DNA from: an uncultured Prevotellaceae bacterium
GTDB lineage: Bacteria; Bacteroidota; Bacteroidia; Bacteroidales; Bacteroidaceae
Reading direction: 5' to 3'
Length of the DNA stretch: 64,000 nt
Assembly: GCA_947167515.1 (NCBI GenBank)
Contig: CAMVIM010000003.1
Location: forward strand, 116,590-180,589
Each line of letters begins with the position of its first letter. Within the stretch, counting starts at the first letter, position 1. Below, one piece after another: positions 44,985 to 53,367 of this stretch. Position numbers and translations under genes: made by a program. A model generated the notes under the pieces. It saw nothing but the letters and a program-made list of their open reading frames with translations, made no database searches and was not told the origin of the DNA.

Positions 44985-47492
44985 ATGAATAGCAACATTA
45001 AGAGTGGTATAGACTGCTTTGTGGTTTATGCGGGTGCTGAGACAACGTTGGTGACGTTGAAGCAGCTGAGCGAAGAGCCGATGGTCAAGAACATCTATGT
45101 GCTGATGACGGGCGATGAACCTTGCCCTTTCATGGGATGCAAGGTGATTCGGGTCGATAACTTCTTGAGTTCGGAAACGGTGCGGAAGGTGGCGGAAGCC
45201 ATAAAGGAACCCTTTGCGCTGATGTGTATGAAACAAACCGCCATCACCTTCGGCTATCAGGCCATCGCTCGTATGTGTCAGGTGGCTAACAGCGTGGATT
45301 CTTCGGTGGTGTACTCTGACCGCTATAAGGTGGTCGATGGAAAGCCCATCAAGTCTCCGACAATGGACTTCTACTATGGTAGTGTGCGTGACGATTTCGA
45401 CTTTGGCCCTGTCATGTTGTTCACTTCATCTACTTTCCAAAAGTATTTAGAGGAAAATCCTCATGCCGACTATCAATATTCTGGTTGGTACGACCTGCAT
45501 CTGTTCAGCTTGCGCCGTAAGCGTACCGCTGCGTTGTTCCATGTGAGGGAGTTTCTTTACACGGAGGAGGAGCAAGACCTGCGCAAGAGTGGGGAGAAGC
45601 AGTTCGACTATGTCGATCCGCGCAACCGTGAGGTGCAGAAAGAGCGCGAACTGGTGTGTACCGAACACTTGAAAGTGATAGGTTCCTACATCGACCCTGA
45701 AAGTATAGTGGATGTGTCGGTGGAACGCTACGATTTCGACCGCGAGGCTTCTGTCATCATTCCTGTGCGAAACCGTGTGAAGACGATAGAAGATGCCATC
45801 AGAAGTGCCCTCTCTCAACGCACAACCTTCGAGTTCAATGTGATTGTGGTTGATAACCACTCGACTGATGGCACTACCAAAGTCATCGAAGAGTTGGCGA
45901 AGAAAGATACGCGTGTGGTGCATATCATTCCCAATCGCGAGGACTTGGGCATCGGTGGCTGCTGGAGCTTGGCTTTCAACGATACCCGATGCGGACGCTT
46001 TGCTGTGCAGTTGGACAGCGATGACCTCTATAGCGGTACGGACACCTTGCAACGCATTGTTGATAAGTTCTACGAAGAGCATTGCGGCATGGTCATTGGT
46101 TCCTACCGGATGTGCAACTTCCAGTTGGAAACGCTTCCTCCTGGATTGATAGACCATCGTGAATGGACTCCAGAGAATGGACATAATAATGCGTTACGCA
46201 TCAATGGTTTGGGTGCGCCTCGCGCTTTCTTTACACCATTGCTCCGGCGCATCGGTATGCCTAACACTTCCTATGGCGAAGACTATGCGGTGGGTTTGGC
46301 TTTCTGCCGTAAATATAAGATAGGAAGAATCTACGACGAACTGTATCTCTGTCGCCGTTGGGAGGGCAATAGCGATGCCGCTTTGACACCCGAGCAGGTG
46401 AACCGCAATAACATTTACAAGGATAGCCTTCGCACGATGGAAATCATCGACCGTCGGCGACTGAACGAGTTCTGGCAAAGCAATGTGACCGATGACTCCG
46501 CTAATGAACTCTACAATGCCCAGTTGCCTCTCTGGAAGGATGTCGCTGAGCGGTATCAGCAGTTGGACAAGGTGGAAACCAAGGAGATGAAGGTGGATGG
46601 ATGTCAGTTGATGGCACAGCACAACCCTGCCCGCATTGTCTCCACGGGTGCTAAGGTGGATGCTGAAACCATCAAGCGGCGACCTTGTTTCCTTTGCGAT
46701 GTGAACCGTCCCGGCGAGCAGATAAGCATTCCCTTGCTGAAAAAATATCATTTGCTGCTCAATCCCAACCCCATACTCCCCAAACACTTTACCATTCCGT
46801 TGCGCCATCATCGCAGGCAGCAAATCCTCGAATACTATGAGGACATGATGCAAATTACGTCGCAGCTCAAGGAGATGTTCGTCTTCTACAATGGCCCTTA
46901 TTGCGGTGCCAGTGCGCCCGACCACATGCACTTTCAGGCCGGTGCGCGTGGCATGATGCCTTTGGAGCGTGATTGGAATAAACTCTACAAACCCAATCTT
47001 TCCCGCATTTGGCCCATCAGCGAGGAAGAGTATCTGGAAGCTGTGAAGATGTATCTGGTGGCAGACAGCACGGGCGTGTTCAGCTTGCGTGGCTATCTGT
47101 GTCCGGGAGTGGTCATCATCACTCGTACACCGCATGCCAACAAGTTGCTGTTTGAGAAAATATATCAAGCCCTTCCTATTCAGGAAGGTCATTACGAACC
47201 CATGCTGAACATTGTGGCGTGGTCGGAGAAGGGGACTGCCGATGACTATACTCGCATCGTGAGCGTCATCCTCCCTCGTGCCAAGCATCGCCCCGACTGC
47301 TACTTCCACTCAGGAAAAGAGCAAGTGATGGTCAGTCCTGGTGCTCTTGATATGGGTGGCATGATCATCACACCTCGCAAGGAAGACTTCAAGCGGATGA
47401 ACGAGAAATTGGCCAAGTCCATCATTCAGGAGTGTGCGATGTCGCTCGACAATGAATTTGACATGATTATGAAGTTCAAGGGGGGGGGGTAA
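44985..47492 (+). CDS. GT2 glycosyltransferase fused to DUF4922 (HIT-like) domain
   Basis: An 835-residue fusion. Residues 1-235 form a degenerate GT-A-like region (CFVVYAGAETTLVTLKQL, then VYSDRYKVVDG). Residues 250-470 are a GT2 core: ASVIIPVRNRVKTIEDAIRSALSQ, DNHSTDGTTKVIEEL and the DxD motif LDSDDLYSG. From about 540, DUF4922 follows: RRPCFLCDVNRP gives a Cys pair and APDHMHFQAG an HxHxQ motif as in HIT/GalT nucleotidyltransferases. It heads an operon with SpoIID/LytB and two AmpG-like carriers, suggesting sugar-nucleotide handling in peptidoglycan turnover. The last codons are a run of ten G residues (47480-47489). Confidence 0.88.
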   Translation: MNSNIKSGIDCFVVYAGAETTLVTLKQLSEEPMVKNIYVLMTGDEPCPFMGCKVIRVDNFLSSETVRKVAEAIKEPFALMCMKQTAITFGYQAIARMCQVANSVDSSVVYSDRYKVVDGKPIKSPTMDFYYGSVRDDFDFGPVMLFTSSTFQKYLEENPHADYQYSGWYDLHLFSLRRKRTAALFHVREFLYTEEEQDLRKSGEKQFDYVDPRNREVQKERELVCTEHLKVIGSYIDPESIVDVSVERYDFDREASVIIPVRNRVKTIEDAIRSALSQRTTFEFNVIVVDNHSTDGTTKVIEELAKKDTRVVHIIPNREDLGIGGCWSLAFNDTRCGRFAVQLDSDDLYSGTDTLQRIVDKFYEEHCGMVIGSYRMCNFQLETLPPGLIDHREWTPENGHNNALRINGLGAPRAFFTPLLRRIGMPNTSYGEDYAVGLAFCRKYKIGRIYDELYLCRRWEGNSDAALTPEQVNRNNIYKDSLRTMEIIDRRRLNEFWQSNVTDDSANELYNAQLPLWKDVAERYQQLDKVETKEMKVDGCQLMAQHNPARIVSTGAKVDAETIKRRPCFLCDVNRPGEQISIPLLKKYHLLLNPNPILPKHFTIPLRHHRRQQILEYYEDMMQITSQLKEMFVFYNGPYCGASAPDHMHFQAGARGMMPLERDWNKLYKPNLSRIWPISEEEYLEAVKMYLVADSTGVFSLRGYLCPGVVIITRTPHANKLLFEKIYQALPIQEGHYEPMLNIVAWSEKGTADDYTRIVSVILPRAKHRPDCYFHSGKEQVMVSPGALDMGGMIITPRKEDFKRMNEKLAKSIIQECAMSLDNEFDMIMKFKGGG
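47480..47489. repeat. Poly-G tract at the 3' end of the GT2-DUF4922 gene
   Basis: Ten consecutive G residues directly before the TAA stop. One-base slippage would move the stop a few codons. Confidence 0.85.
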
Positions 47493-47527
47493 TTAATTAA
47501 GCCACACTCTGTGAACACAAGAAGAAA

Positions 47528-48709
47528 ATGGATATGGGGCACGAACGATGTGTGAGAGTCGGCATAGTGAAGGCCGAAAGCCTTTGTGTGGTTTTTCATT
47601 CAACGTATCTGCTGGATGGGAAACCATTTATTGGTGAATACACCTTTACTCCGTCTGACCAGAAACGCTCTTTTACCTCACAGTCGCAAGATGCCTCTTT
47701 CACCCTGAAAGATGTCACCATCGGCATTGGTTTTCATTGGGAACGCACGGAGGAGCAGACCTTTTGCGGTGCATTGGAACTGATGCCAGAGGAGGGCATG
47801 CTGAGAGCGGTCAACGTGTTGCCTGTGGAGACTTACCTGACCAGTGTCATCAGTAGCGAGATGAGTGCCAACGCCTCAATCGAACTGCTGAAGGCGCATG
47901 CCGTCATCTCGCGCAGCTGGCTATTGGCCATGATGACGAATACCCGCACAGGGAAATCCTTCCACGAGCAACTGTCGGCAAATTCCATCATTCGATGGTA
48001 TGACAGTGAGGCGCATCGAGGGTTTGATGTGTGTGCCGATGACCATTGTCAACGCTATCAGGGCATCACTCGGCAGACGAACCCGAAGGTGGTGGAGGCA
48101 ATAGCTGCCACATGCGGACAGGTGCTGACGTATGAAGGGAAGATTTGCGACGCTCGCTTCTCCAAGTGTTGCGGAGGCATGACCGAGGTGTTTGAATCCT
48201 GCTGGGAACCTGTCCGTCACCCTTATCTGGTGGCTAAGCCTGACCCTTACTGCCACACCAATGACCGACGAATCCTCTCGCAGGTGCTGAACAACTACGA
48301 TCAGGAGACGACGGATTTCTACCGTTGGACTGTGCGCTACACGACCGATGAACTGAGTGAACTCATCCGTCGTAAGTCAGGCATCGATTTCGGTCGCATC
48401 CTTTCGTTGGTGCCTCTTCAGCGTGGCCCCTCGGATCGAATCGTTACCCTGCAGATTGTAGGAGAAAAACGCACTGTGACCGTAGGCAAGGAATTGGAAG
48501 TCCGTAAATGGCTCAGCGAGTCACACCTCTACTCCTCTGCTTTTGAGGTGGAGAAGACATCCGATGGCTTCACTCTGCACGGAAAAGGGTGGGGGCATGG
48601 TGTCGGACTTTGCCAGATAGGTGCAGCCGTGATGGGGGAACAAGACATTCCCTATCAAGAAATTCTTTCCTTCTATTATCCTGGGGCTGAGTTGACAAGG
48701 CAATGGTGA
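47528..48709 (+). CDS. SpoIID/LytB domain protein
   Basis: A 393-residue protein with a SpoIID/LytB (amidase enhancer, lytic transglycosylase-like) domain. YLTSVISSEMSANASIELLKAHAVISRSWLLAMM near residue 105 is the SpoIID signature with its catalytic Glu. RFSKCCGGMTEVFESCW and HGKGWGHGVGLCQIGAAVMGEQDIPYQEILSFYYPGAEL near the end complete the pattern. No signal peptide is visible at this start, so it may be cytoplasmic or exported by an unknown route. Second gene of the operon, 35 bases behind the GT2-DUF4922 gene. Confidence 0.9.
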   Translation: MDMGHERCVRVGIVKAESLCVVFHSTYLLDGKPFIGEYTFTPSDQKRSFTSQSQDASFTLKDVTIGIGFHWERTEEQTFCGALELMPEEGMLRAVNVLPVETYLTSVISSEMSANASIELLKAHAVISRSWLLAMMTNTRTGKSFHEQLSANSIIRWYDSEAHRGFDVCADDHCQRYQGITRQTNPKVVEAIAATCGQVLTYEGKICDARFSKCCGGMTEVFESCWEPVRHPYLVAKPDPYCHTNDRRILSQVLNNYDQETTDFYRWTVRYTTDELSELIRRKSGIDFGRILSLVPLQRGPSDRIVTLQIVGEKRTVTVGKELEVRKWLSESHLYSSAFEVEKTSDGFTLHGKGWGHGVGLCQIGAAVMGEQDIPYQEILSFYYPGAELTRQW

Positions 48710-48767
48710 CGCATCAGACGGACAAGCCTGACAGAGGTATTATATAGGTAGAACAGACAAGAACGTG

Positions 48768-50057
48768 ATGAGCAAGAAACGAAATAGTCCATGGCTCTGG
48801 ATTCCAAGCCTTTGTGCCGCCGAAGAGATTCCGATGGCAGTGGTCATGTACGTGGCTCTCATTATGCTCATGCAGTTTGGAGCCAGTGAACTCATGGCCT
48901 CCTTCTATGTCGCCATGCTGTTCTTCCCGTGGGTCATGAAGTCCTATTTATATAATATGGTACGCAGGTCTGGCTCCTTCAAGCGCAACCTTCATGTGGT
49001 GGAATCGCTTCTGTTCCTCTGTCTGATGGGTGTTGCGGTCTATATATCCGAGGCCAAGGTGAAGGTGTATCTGCTGTTCCTGCAGTTGTTGCTGCTCTCC
49101 TGCCTTTGTGCGTGGCACGAACTCCTCTCCCGTCTCTACTACAGCCGAGTCCTCTCCCCCCATCAGCAACCTCTCTTCATGAACACCAAGATGTTTTCCT
49201 CGCAGATGGTTCTGGTGGTCACCTATGGCCTTCTCATCATCGTGGCAGGCTTCTTCGAGGTCTTTTTCCGCAGTTACCAGAAGGCGTGGGCGATGGAAAG
49301 TTCGTTGGTGGCAGGGGGCTTCCTCCTGTTGCTGGTGCTGAATGTCATCTTCCTGCCCAGCCCTCGAATCAATGACCCCTATCGCCCCGAAACCCTCACC
49401 CACACAGTGAGAAAAGAACTCCATGTGCTCTCACGCATCCAGCATAAACCACACGTGTTTACGGTGCTTCTCAGCCTTTTCCTTCTCTTGTTGCCCCAAT
49501 CGCTCATGTTCAACACCCGTGTCTTCTTCCTCTTTGCCTCAGCAGACGAGGGAGGTCTTGGCTGCTCTGTCCAGGATGTTGGCTTCGCCCAAGGCACCAT
49601 TGGGGTGCTGGCCTTCTCCTTTGGCATCACGTTGGGACATTACCTCTGTCAAAAGCATGGCGAACGCCCCCTTTTCTGGCCAACAGCCATCGTACTGACC
49701 CTCTCGCCACTTTCCTATATGCTGATGGCGCATCATCCGCAGCCCGACCAGATGCTTCTCCTCTGCTGCACCACTTTCTTTGCCCAATTCTGCTTCGGTT
49801 TCGGCCTCACCGCCTGCCGCTCCTTCGTGGTTTACATATCAGAACAGCGTTACCGCTACACCACCAATCTCCTCTATGTGCCATTGGTGGCCAGCCTCAT
49901 GATTGTGCCGATGGCCATGTCGGGGTGGGTGTGCCAAACGCTGGGCTACCCCCTCTTCTTCACGCTCACGGCATGCCTTGCTCCAGTAGCATGGCTCGTG
50001 GTGGCAGTGAGCAAGACAAATGAATTATTATTAAAAATGGAATCAAAAAATGAATAA
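48768..50057 (+). CDS. MFS transporter, AmpG-like (first)
   Basis: A 429-residue major-facilitator protein with about 12 hydrophobic segments. MSKKRNSPWLWIPSLCAAEEIPMAVVMYVALIMLMQFGASELMASFYVAMLFFPWVMKSY resembles AmpG and MurNAc carriers (WIPSLYxxEGxP start, WxxK turn). It overlaps the next carrier gene by eight bases. Likely substrate is a muropeptide, MurNAc or related wall sugar, judged from the operon. It diverges from the second carrier and lacks the strong AmpG DISADGF motif seen there. Confidence 0.82.
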   Translation: MSKKRNSPWLWIPSLCAAEEIPMAVVMYVALIMLMQFGASELMASFYVAMLFFPWVMKSYLYNMVRRSGSFKRNLHVVESLLFLCLMGVAVYISEAKVKVYLLFLQLLLLSCLCAWHELLSRLYYSRVLSPHQQPLFMNTKMFSSQMVLVVTYGLLIIVAGFFEVFFRSYQKAWAMESSLVAGGFLLLLVLNVIFLPSPRINDPYRPETLTHTVRKELHVLSRIQHKPHVFTVLLSLFLLLLPQSLMFNTRVFFLFASADEGGLGCSVQDVGFAQGTIGVLAFSFGITLGHYLCQKHGERPLFWPTAIVLTLSPLSYMLMAHHPQPDQMLLLCCTTFFAQFCFGFGLTACRSFVVYISEQRYRYTTNLLYVPLVASLMIVPMAMSGWVCQTLGYPLFFTLTACLAPVAWLVVAVSKTNELLLKMESKNE

Positions 50058-51360
50058 CTTGAAGGCGAAAGCCTATGCTTGGGTGCCCAGCCTCTATCTG
50101 GGCGAAGCATTGCCGTTCTCGGCGGTGATGCTCATCTCGGTCATCATGTTCAAGGAAATGGGACTGACCGATGGGCAAATTACGGTTTATACTGGTTGGC
50201 TCGGCTTGCCGTGGGTCATCAAGCCCATCTGGAGCCCCATCATCGACAACTTGAAGACGAAACGCTGGTGGATTGTGTCCATGCAATTCTTCTTGGGAGT
50301 CGCCTTGGCACTCGTTGCCTTCACCTTGCCCACCTCTTTCTGGCTGCAAGCCTCTTTAGTCATCTTCATGCTCATCGCCTTTGCCAGTGCCACTCACGAC
50401 ATCTCTGCCGATGGTTTCTACATCATCGGACTGCCCGACAAAGAGCAGGAACTCTATGTGGGAGTGCGCAACACCTTCTATCGCATCGGCATGGTGATAG
50501 GGCAGGGAGGACTCGTCCTTTTGGCTGGTTTCTTGCAAGAAAAGATGAAAGAGACGGGCTCCTTAGATTTTTCACTTTTCACTTTTCACTTTTCACTCCA
50601 ATCGATCTCCGCATCTTGGATGGTCGTTTTCCTCATCCTCGGCATCCTCATGTTCCTCTTGGGTTTGTATCATGCTTTCATCCTTCCCAGGGTGGAAACC
50701 GTGCACAATCGTTTCGACTTTCAGGAGAAGTTGCATGAGTTTGGACGTACCCTGGAGGTTTTCTTCACCAAGCCGCACCTCATCTCTGCCCTCTGCTTCA
50801 TCCTCCTGTTCCGCCTTCCAGAAGGACTGCTGACCAAAATTGTTCCGCTGTTCCTGACCCGTAGCACAGCCGAAGGGGGGTTGGGCATGAGTGATGTCGA
50901 TTTCGGCTTCATCTATGGCACTTTGGGCGTCATAGGTTTGCTGCTTGGCGGCATCGTGGGTGGTTGGGCGGTGTCGAAATGGGGCTTGAAGAAGTGCCTG
51001 TGGCCTCTCGTGCTCTGCATCACCTTGCCCGACATCGTCTATGTCTATCTCAGTTATTACCCCACCGACAACCTTTGGCTCGTCGGCTCCTGTGTGTGCA
51101 TCGAACAAATCGGCTACGGTCTTGGCTTTGCGGCATACACCCTCTACCTCGTCACCTTCTCTCGTGGCGAACACTCCACAACAGTCTTCTCTATCTGCAC
51201 CGCCGGCCAATACCTCGGTGGCGTGATGATTCCCGGCATGGTCTCCGGCCTCATCTCCGAAAACATCGGCTACCAGAGTTTCTTCTGGATCGTCATGGCC
51301 TTCTGCCTCGTCACCTTCGCCGTCACCGCATTTGTGAAGATTGAAGACCACCAGGAATAA
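50050..51360 (+). CDS. MFS transporter, AmpG-like (second)
   Basis: A 436-residue major-facilitator protein close to AmpG: AYAWVPSLYLGEALPFSAVMLISVIMFKEMGLTDGQITVYTGWLGLPWVIKPIWSPIIDN at the N-terminus and TSDISADGFYIIGLP-like ASATHDISADGFYIIGLPDKEQ in the loop. Residues near 177 (LDFSLFTFHFSLQS) are coded by a TTTTCACTTTTCACT microsatellite at 50567-50598, a lengthened cytoplasmic loop. Last gene of the wall-recycling operon; probable wall-fragment or MurNAc uptake. Confidence 0.87.
   Translation: MNNLKAKAYAWVPSLYLGEALPFSAVMLISVIMFKEMGLTDGQITVYTGWLGLPWVIKPIWSPIIDNLKTKRWWIVSMQFFLGVALALVAFTLPTSFWLQASLVIFMLIAFASATHDISADGFYIIGLPDKEQELYVGVRNTFYRIGMVIGQGGLVLLAGFLQEKMKETGSLDFSLFTFHFSLQSISASWMVVFLILGILMFLLGLYHAFILPRVETVHNRFDFQEKLHEFGRTLEVFFTKPHLISALCFILLFRLPEGLLTKIVPLFLTRSTAEGGLGMSDVDFGFIYGTLGVIGLLLGGIVGGWAVSKWGLKKCLWPLVLCITLPDIVYVYLSYYPTDNLWLVGSCVCIEQIGYGLGFAAYTLYLVTFSRGEHSTTVFSICTAGQYLGGVMIPGMVSGLISENIGYQSFFWIVMAFCLVTFAVTAFVKIEDHQE
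50567..50598. repeat. TTTTCAC microsatellite inside the second carrier gene
   Basis: Four to five tandem TTTTCAC-type units, in frame, code for FSLFTFHFSL. Confidence 0.75.
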
Positions 51361-51364
51361 AACC

Positions 51365-51460
51365 CTACTCCTCGACTACACAAAACCGTACCCCTCGACT
51401 GCGCCATGCCGTACCCGAGGGGTACACCCCATCGTACCCCTCGGCTACGATAAGCAGCAG
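51365..51460. repeat. GTACCCCTCG palindromic repeats after the carrier operon
   Basis: Four direct and inverted copies of GTACCCCTCGACTAC variants (51384, 51411, 51433 and partial 51367). They form short hairpins that may end the carrier operon. Confidence 0.65.
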
Positions 51461-51497
51461 AAAAGAAAAACTCCTTATTCCAAATAGGTCATTAAAA

Positions 51498-51613
51498 ATA
51501 TTCACGAACATTCGCGGGCATTATATGGGCATTCATGTTAAATATAGAAAAGATGAGACTTCTTTTTAACATATAATTTCCATGTAATACCCACGAATGT
51601 TCATGAATTTAAT
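51498..51613. repeat. 29-bp imperfect inverted repeat
   Basis: ATTCACGAACATTCGCGGGC at the left arm matches the inverse of the right arm (51583-51611) with four differences, all transitions. Three of these are G-U wobbles on the minus strand, so a long hairpin can form there. Confidence 0.55.
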
Positions 51614-51643
51614 ATTTATAGTTTTCGTCGGATTCACGTTGAT

Positions 51644-51809
51644 TAACGTCAGTTCGGTATAAGGTGTCGCTTCGCGAGAAATTCTGCAAATCTTCCCAAA
51701 TCTTCCAAATAGAAATAGAATTTTGAAAGATTTTGAATAGATTTTGTATGATTTCTGCCTCAAAGAGGCAAACCCAAAGAAATGTCTTTGTTATATCGAA
51801 CTCACGTTA
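51644..51809. mobile_element. MITE-like segment with 20-bp inverted ends
   Basis: TAACGTCAGTTCGGTATAAG (51644-51663) is inverted as TTATATCGAACTCACGTTA at 51791-51809. The ~125 bases between are A+T-rich with AAATCTT/AAGATTT pairings and no gene. A lone end-like copy is at 63064-63083. Confidence 0.45.
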
Positions 51810-51877
51810 ATCCCAACATTTTTTTGCATTTCTTCATTTTTTTTCTTCTTTTCTTTGGAAGTTTCTGTAAAAACCAT

Positions 51878-51885
51878 TATCTTTG
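51878..51885 (+). promoter_or_regulatory. -7 box of the putative long ncRNA
   Basis: TATCTTTG matches TAnnTTTG. No open reading frame of note starts within the following 400 bases. Confidence 0.6.
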
Positions 51886-51891
51886 CCCCAT

Positions 51892-52294
51892 CTTCACGCC
51901 GAAGCCATCTTCAGAGTGGCGGGAAAGGCTCCTTCGCTGTGGCGAACCAGTGCCGTGGGGATACCATATATGGAAAAAGCGTTTATCACGCGCTTTGTTC
52001 TTGACGTTCTGAAATCCTGAGAAAATTTCTAACGCAGTCAACGGACAATGCAACGATAGATGCTCATGGGTATGTTATATGACTGCCCTCATTGTACACA
52101 TTATTTATATTAAGCGCGAACCGTCCTCTCTTGCAGGAGGGGTGTTGCTATCCTATAAGTAGTGGCAGTGCATGAGGTGTACTATATAATATATCGGCGT
52201 GAGGTCTTGGAGTTGCTCGTTCTGACTGCATGGGCAATTCTCAGGAGCCTCGGAACGTGGGACGGGTGGCGAATACAGGTCTCACGTTTTTTTT
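51892..52294 (+). ncRNA. Putative ~400-nt structured RNA with own promoter and terminator
   Basis: This stretch begins just past a -7 box and ends in an intrinsic terminator (ACGTGGGAC, 52255-52263, with GTCTCACGT, 52279-52287, then eight T). Several internal hairpins are visible, such as TTCGC/GCGAA near 51929, CCATATATGG near 51963 and AAGCG/CGCTT near 51977. Stop codons interrupt all frames. It matches none of tmRNA, RNase P RNA or SRP RNA motifs that I checked by eye. It could be 6S-like or a Bacteroidales-specific RNA. Confidence 0.5.
52255..52294 (+). terminator. Intrinsic terminator of the putative ncRNA
   Basis: A 9-bp stem with one central G-T pair, a 15-base loop and a run of eight T residues. 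Confidence 0.8.
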
Positions 52295-52372
52295 GTACGA
52301 TGGCTTTGTGTTAATCAATCTTTTTTAGCCGAATTTGGAGACTTATAGGCAATTCATTCAATTTTAAATCTC

Positions 52373-52852
52373 ATGAAATTTTCAGCTTTCTTAAAATCAA
52401 AGGGTCTACTCGTAGCGGCTTTCATGCTGCTTGTCGTTTCTATATCCGCTAAAAGTTTTATCTGGCAAACACCAGACACTGAGGAAAATGGTAATTCACA
52501 ACCATCAAACCTAAATGTTCCATCTTCTGCGAAATATAAATGTGTTGCAATATATAATTGCGGAGAACCATGGGCTCTTGATGATATTAGATATTATATT
52601 GAATTTTCCGATAACGGACTTACGAAATGGAGATTAGTGGATGGGGAGTGGAAAGAACCACAATGGTTCGATTTTAACAGGAAGCACGATACCGGAATAG
52701 TATACCTTAGAAAAAATTATCCTCTAAAGGGTTCTAGTGTCTATTGCACCGACCACTTTGAGTTTTCTTTAGACTTCTCAATATTGAAGAGGTATTACAG
52801 ATGTCCTGAGTCACCTTATGAATTTGACTATGTCTTCAAGAGAATCGAATGA
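52373..52852 (+). CDS. Exported protein of unknown function at the CXXX peptide locus
   Basis: A 159-residue protein with an N-terminal signal peptide or anchor (FLKSKGLLVAAFMLLVVSISAKS). The mature part is beta-rich with a few Cys (YKCVAIYNCGEPW, VYCTDHF, YYRCPESP) and aromatic residues. I do not recognise the family. It is clearly more A+T-rich than core genes and ends 52 bases ahead of the first Cys-rich precursor, so it may belong to the same unit. A role in immunity, binding or transport of the modified peptide is possible but unsupported. Confidence 0.65.
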   Translation: MKFSAFLKSKGLLVAAFMLLVVSISAKSFIWQTPDTEENGNSQPSNLNVPSSAKYKCVAIYNCGEPWALDDIRYYIEFSDNGLTKWRLVDGEWKEPQWFDFNRKHDTGIVYLRKNYPLKGSSVYCTDHFEFSLDFSILKRYYRCPESPYEFDYVFKRIE

Positions 52853-52904
52853 GGATTTGAATCCGAATTTGAGAGGGAATAGGCAAACCAAATCATTTTT
52901 AATT

Positions 52905-53252
52905 ATGGAGAAAAAGAAAAACAATGAAGAACTACAGAGTCGTCGTGAGTTTTTCAAGAAAGCAGCGAAAGGTACAATACCTATTTTGAGTACGATATTA
53001 CTTGCTTGTACCCCAACTATTGTTAAAGCAAAGACGCCTACTCCGATGGGCTGCATGTTTGGTTGTTCAGGAATGTGCTTGAATATGTGCACGACATCGT
53101 GTACAGGCAGTTGTATGGGATGGTGTACAGGCGGATGTGCGGCTCAGTGCAGCGATAATTGTCAAGGATGGTGTAAAGGCGGTTGTTCTGGTACATGTTC
53201 TGGAGGATGTTCTGGCGATTGTTCAAGTACTTGTACCAACTCAAGCAAGTGA
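52905..53252 (+). CDS. Tat-leader Cys-rich CXXX-repeat precursor peptide 1
   Basis: A 115-residue ribosomal peptide precursor. The start at 52905 gives the leader MEKKKNNEELQSRREFFKKA, with the twin-arginine motif SRREFFK and a hydrophobic stretch. TILLAC at residues 30-35 also fits a lipobox; otherwise cleavage would follow VKA. The core begins at MGC near residue 50. It has 16 Cys in perfect register, one every fourth residue to the end (CMFGCSGMCLNM ... CSSTC), with Gly, Ser and Thr between. The near-identical leader of precursor 2 shows a duplication. Upstream of a radical SAM maturase and Tat genes, it is the likely substrate of both. Confidence 0.9.
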   Translation: MEKKKNNEELQSRREFFKKAAKGTIPILSTILLACTPTIVKAKTPTPMGCMFGCSGMCLNMCTTSCTGSCMGWCTGGCAAQCSDNCQGWCKGGCSGTCSGGCSGDCSSTCTNSSK

Positions 53253-53367
53253 CAATTTTATTCACAAAAAAGAAGGATGTGTACTTTGTACAGACTCCTA
53301 CATCTTATAAGTATAATGCTGAATCTCGGGAAGTCTATAGGCGAAATATTAATCTCAAACTATTATT

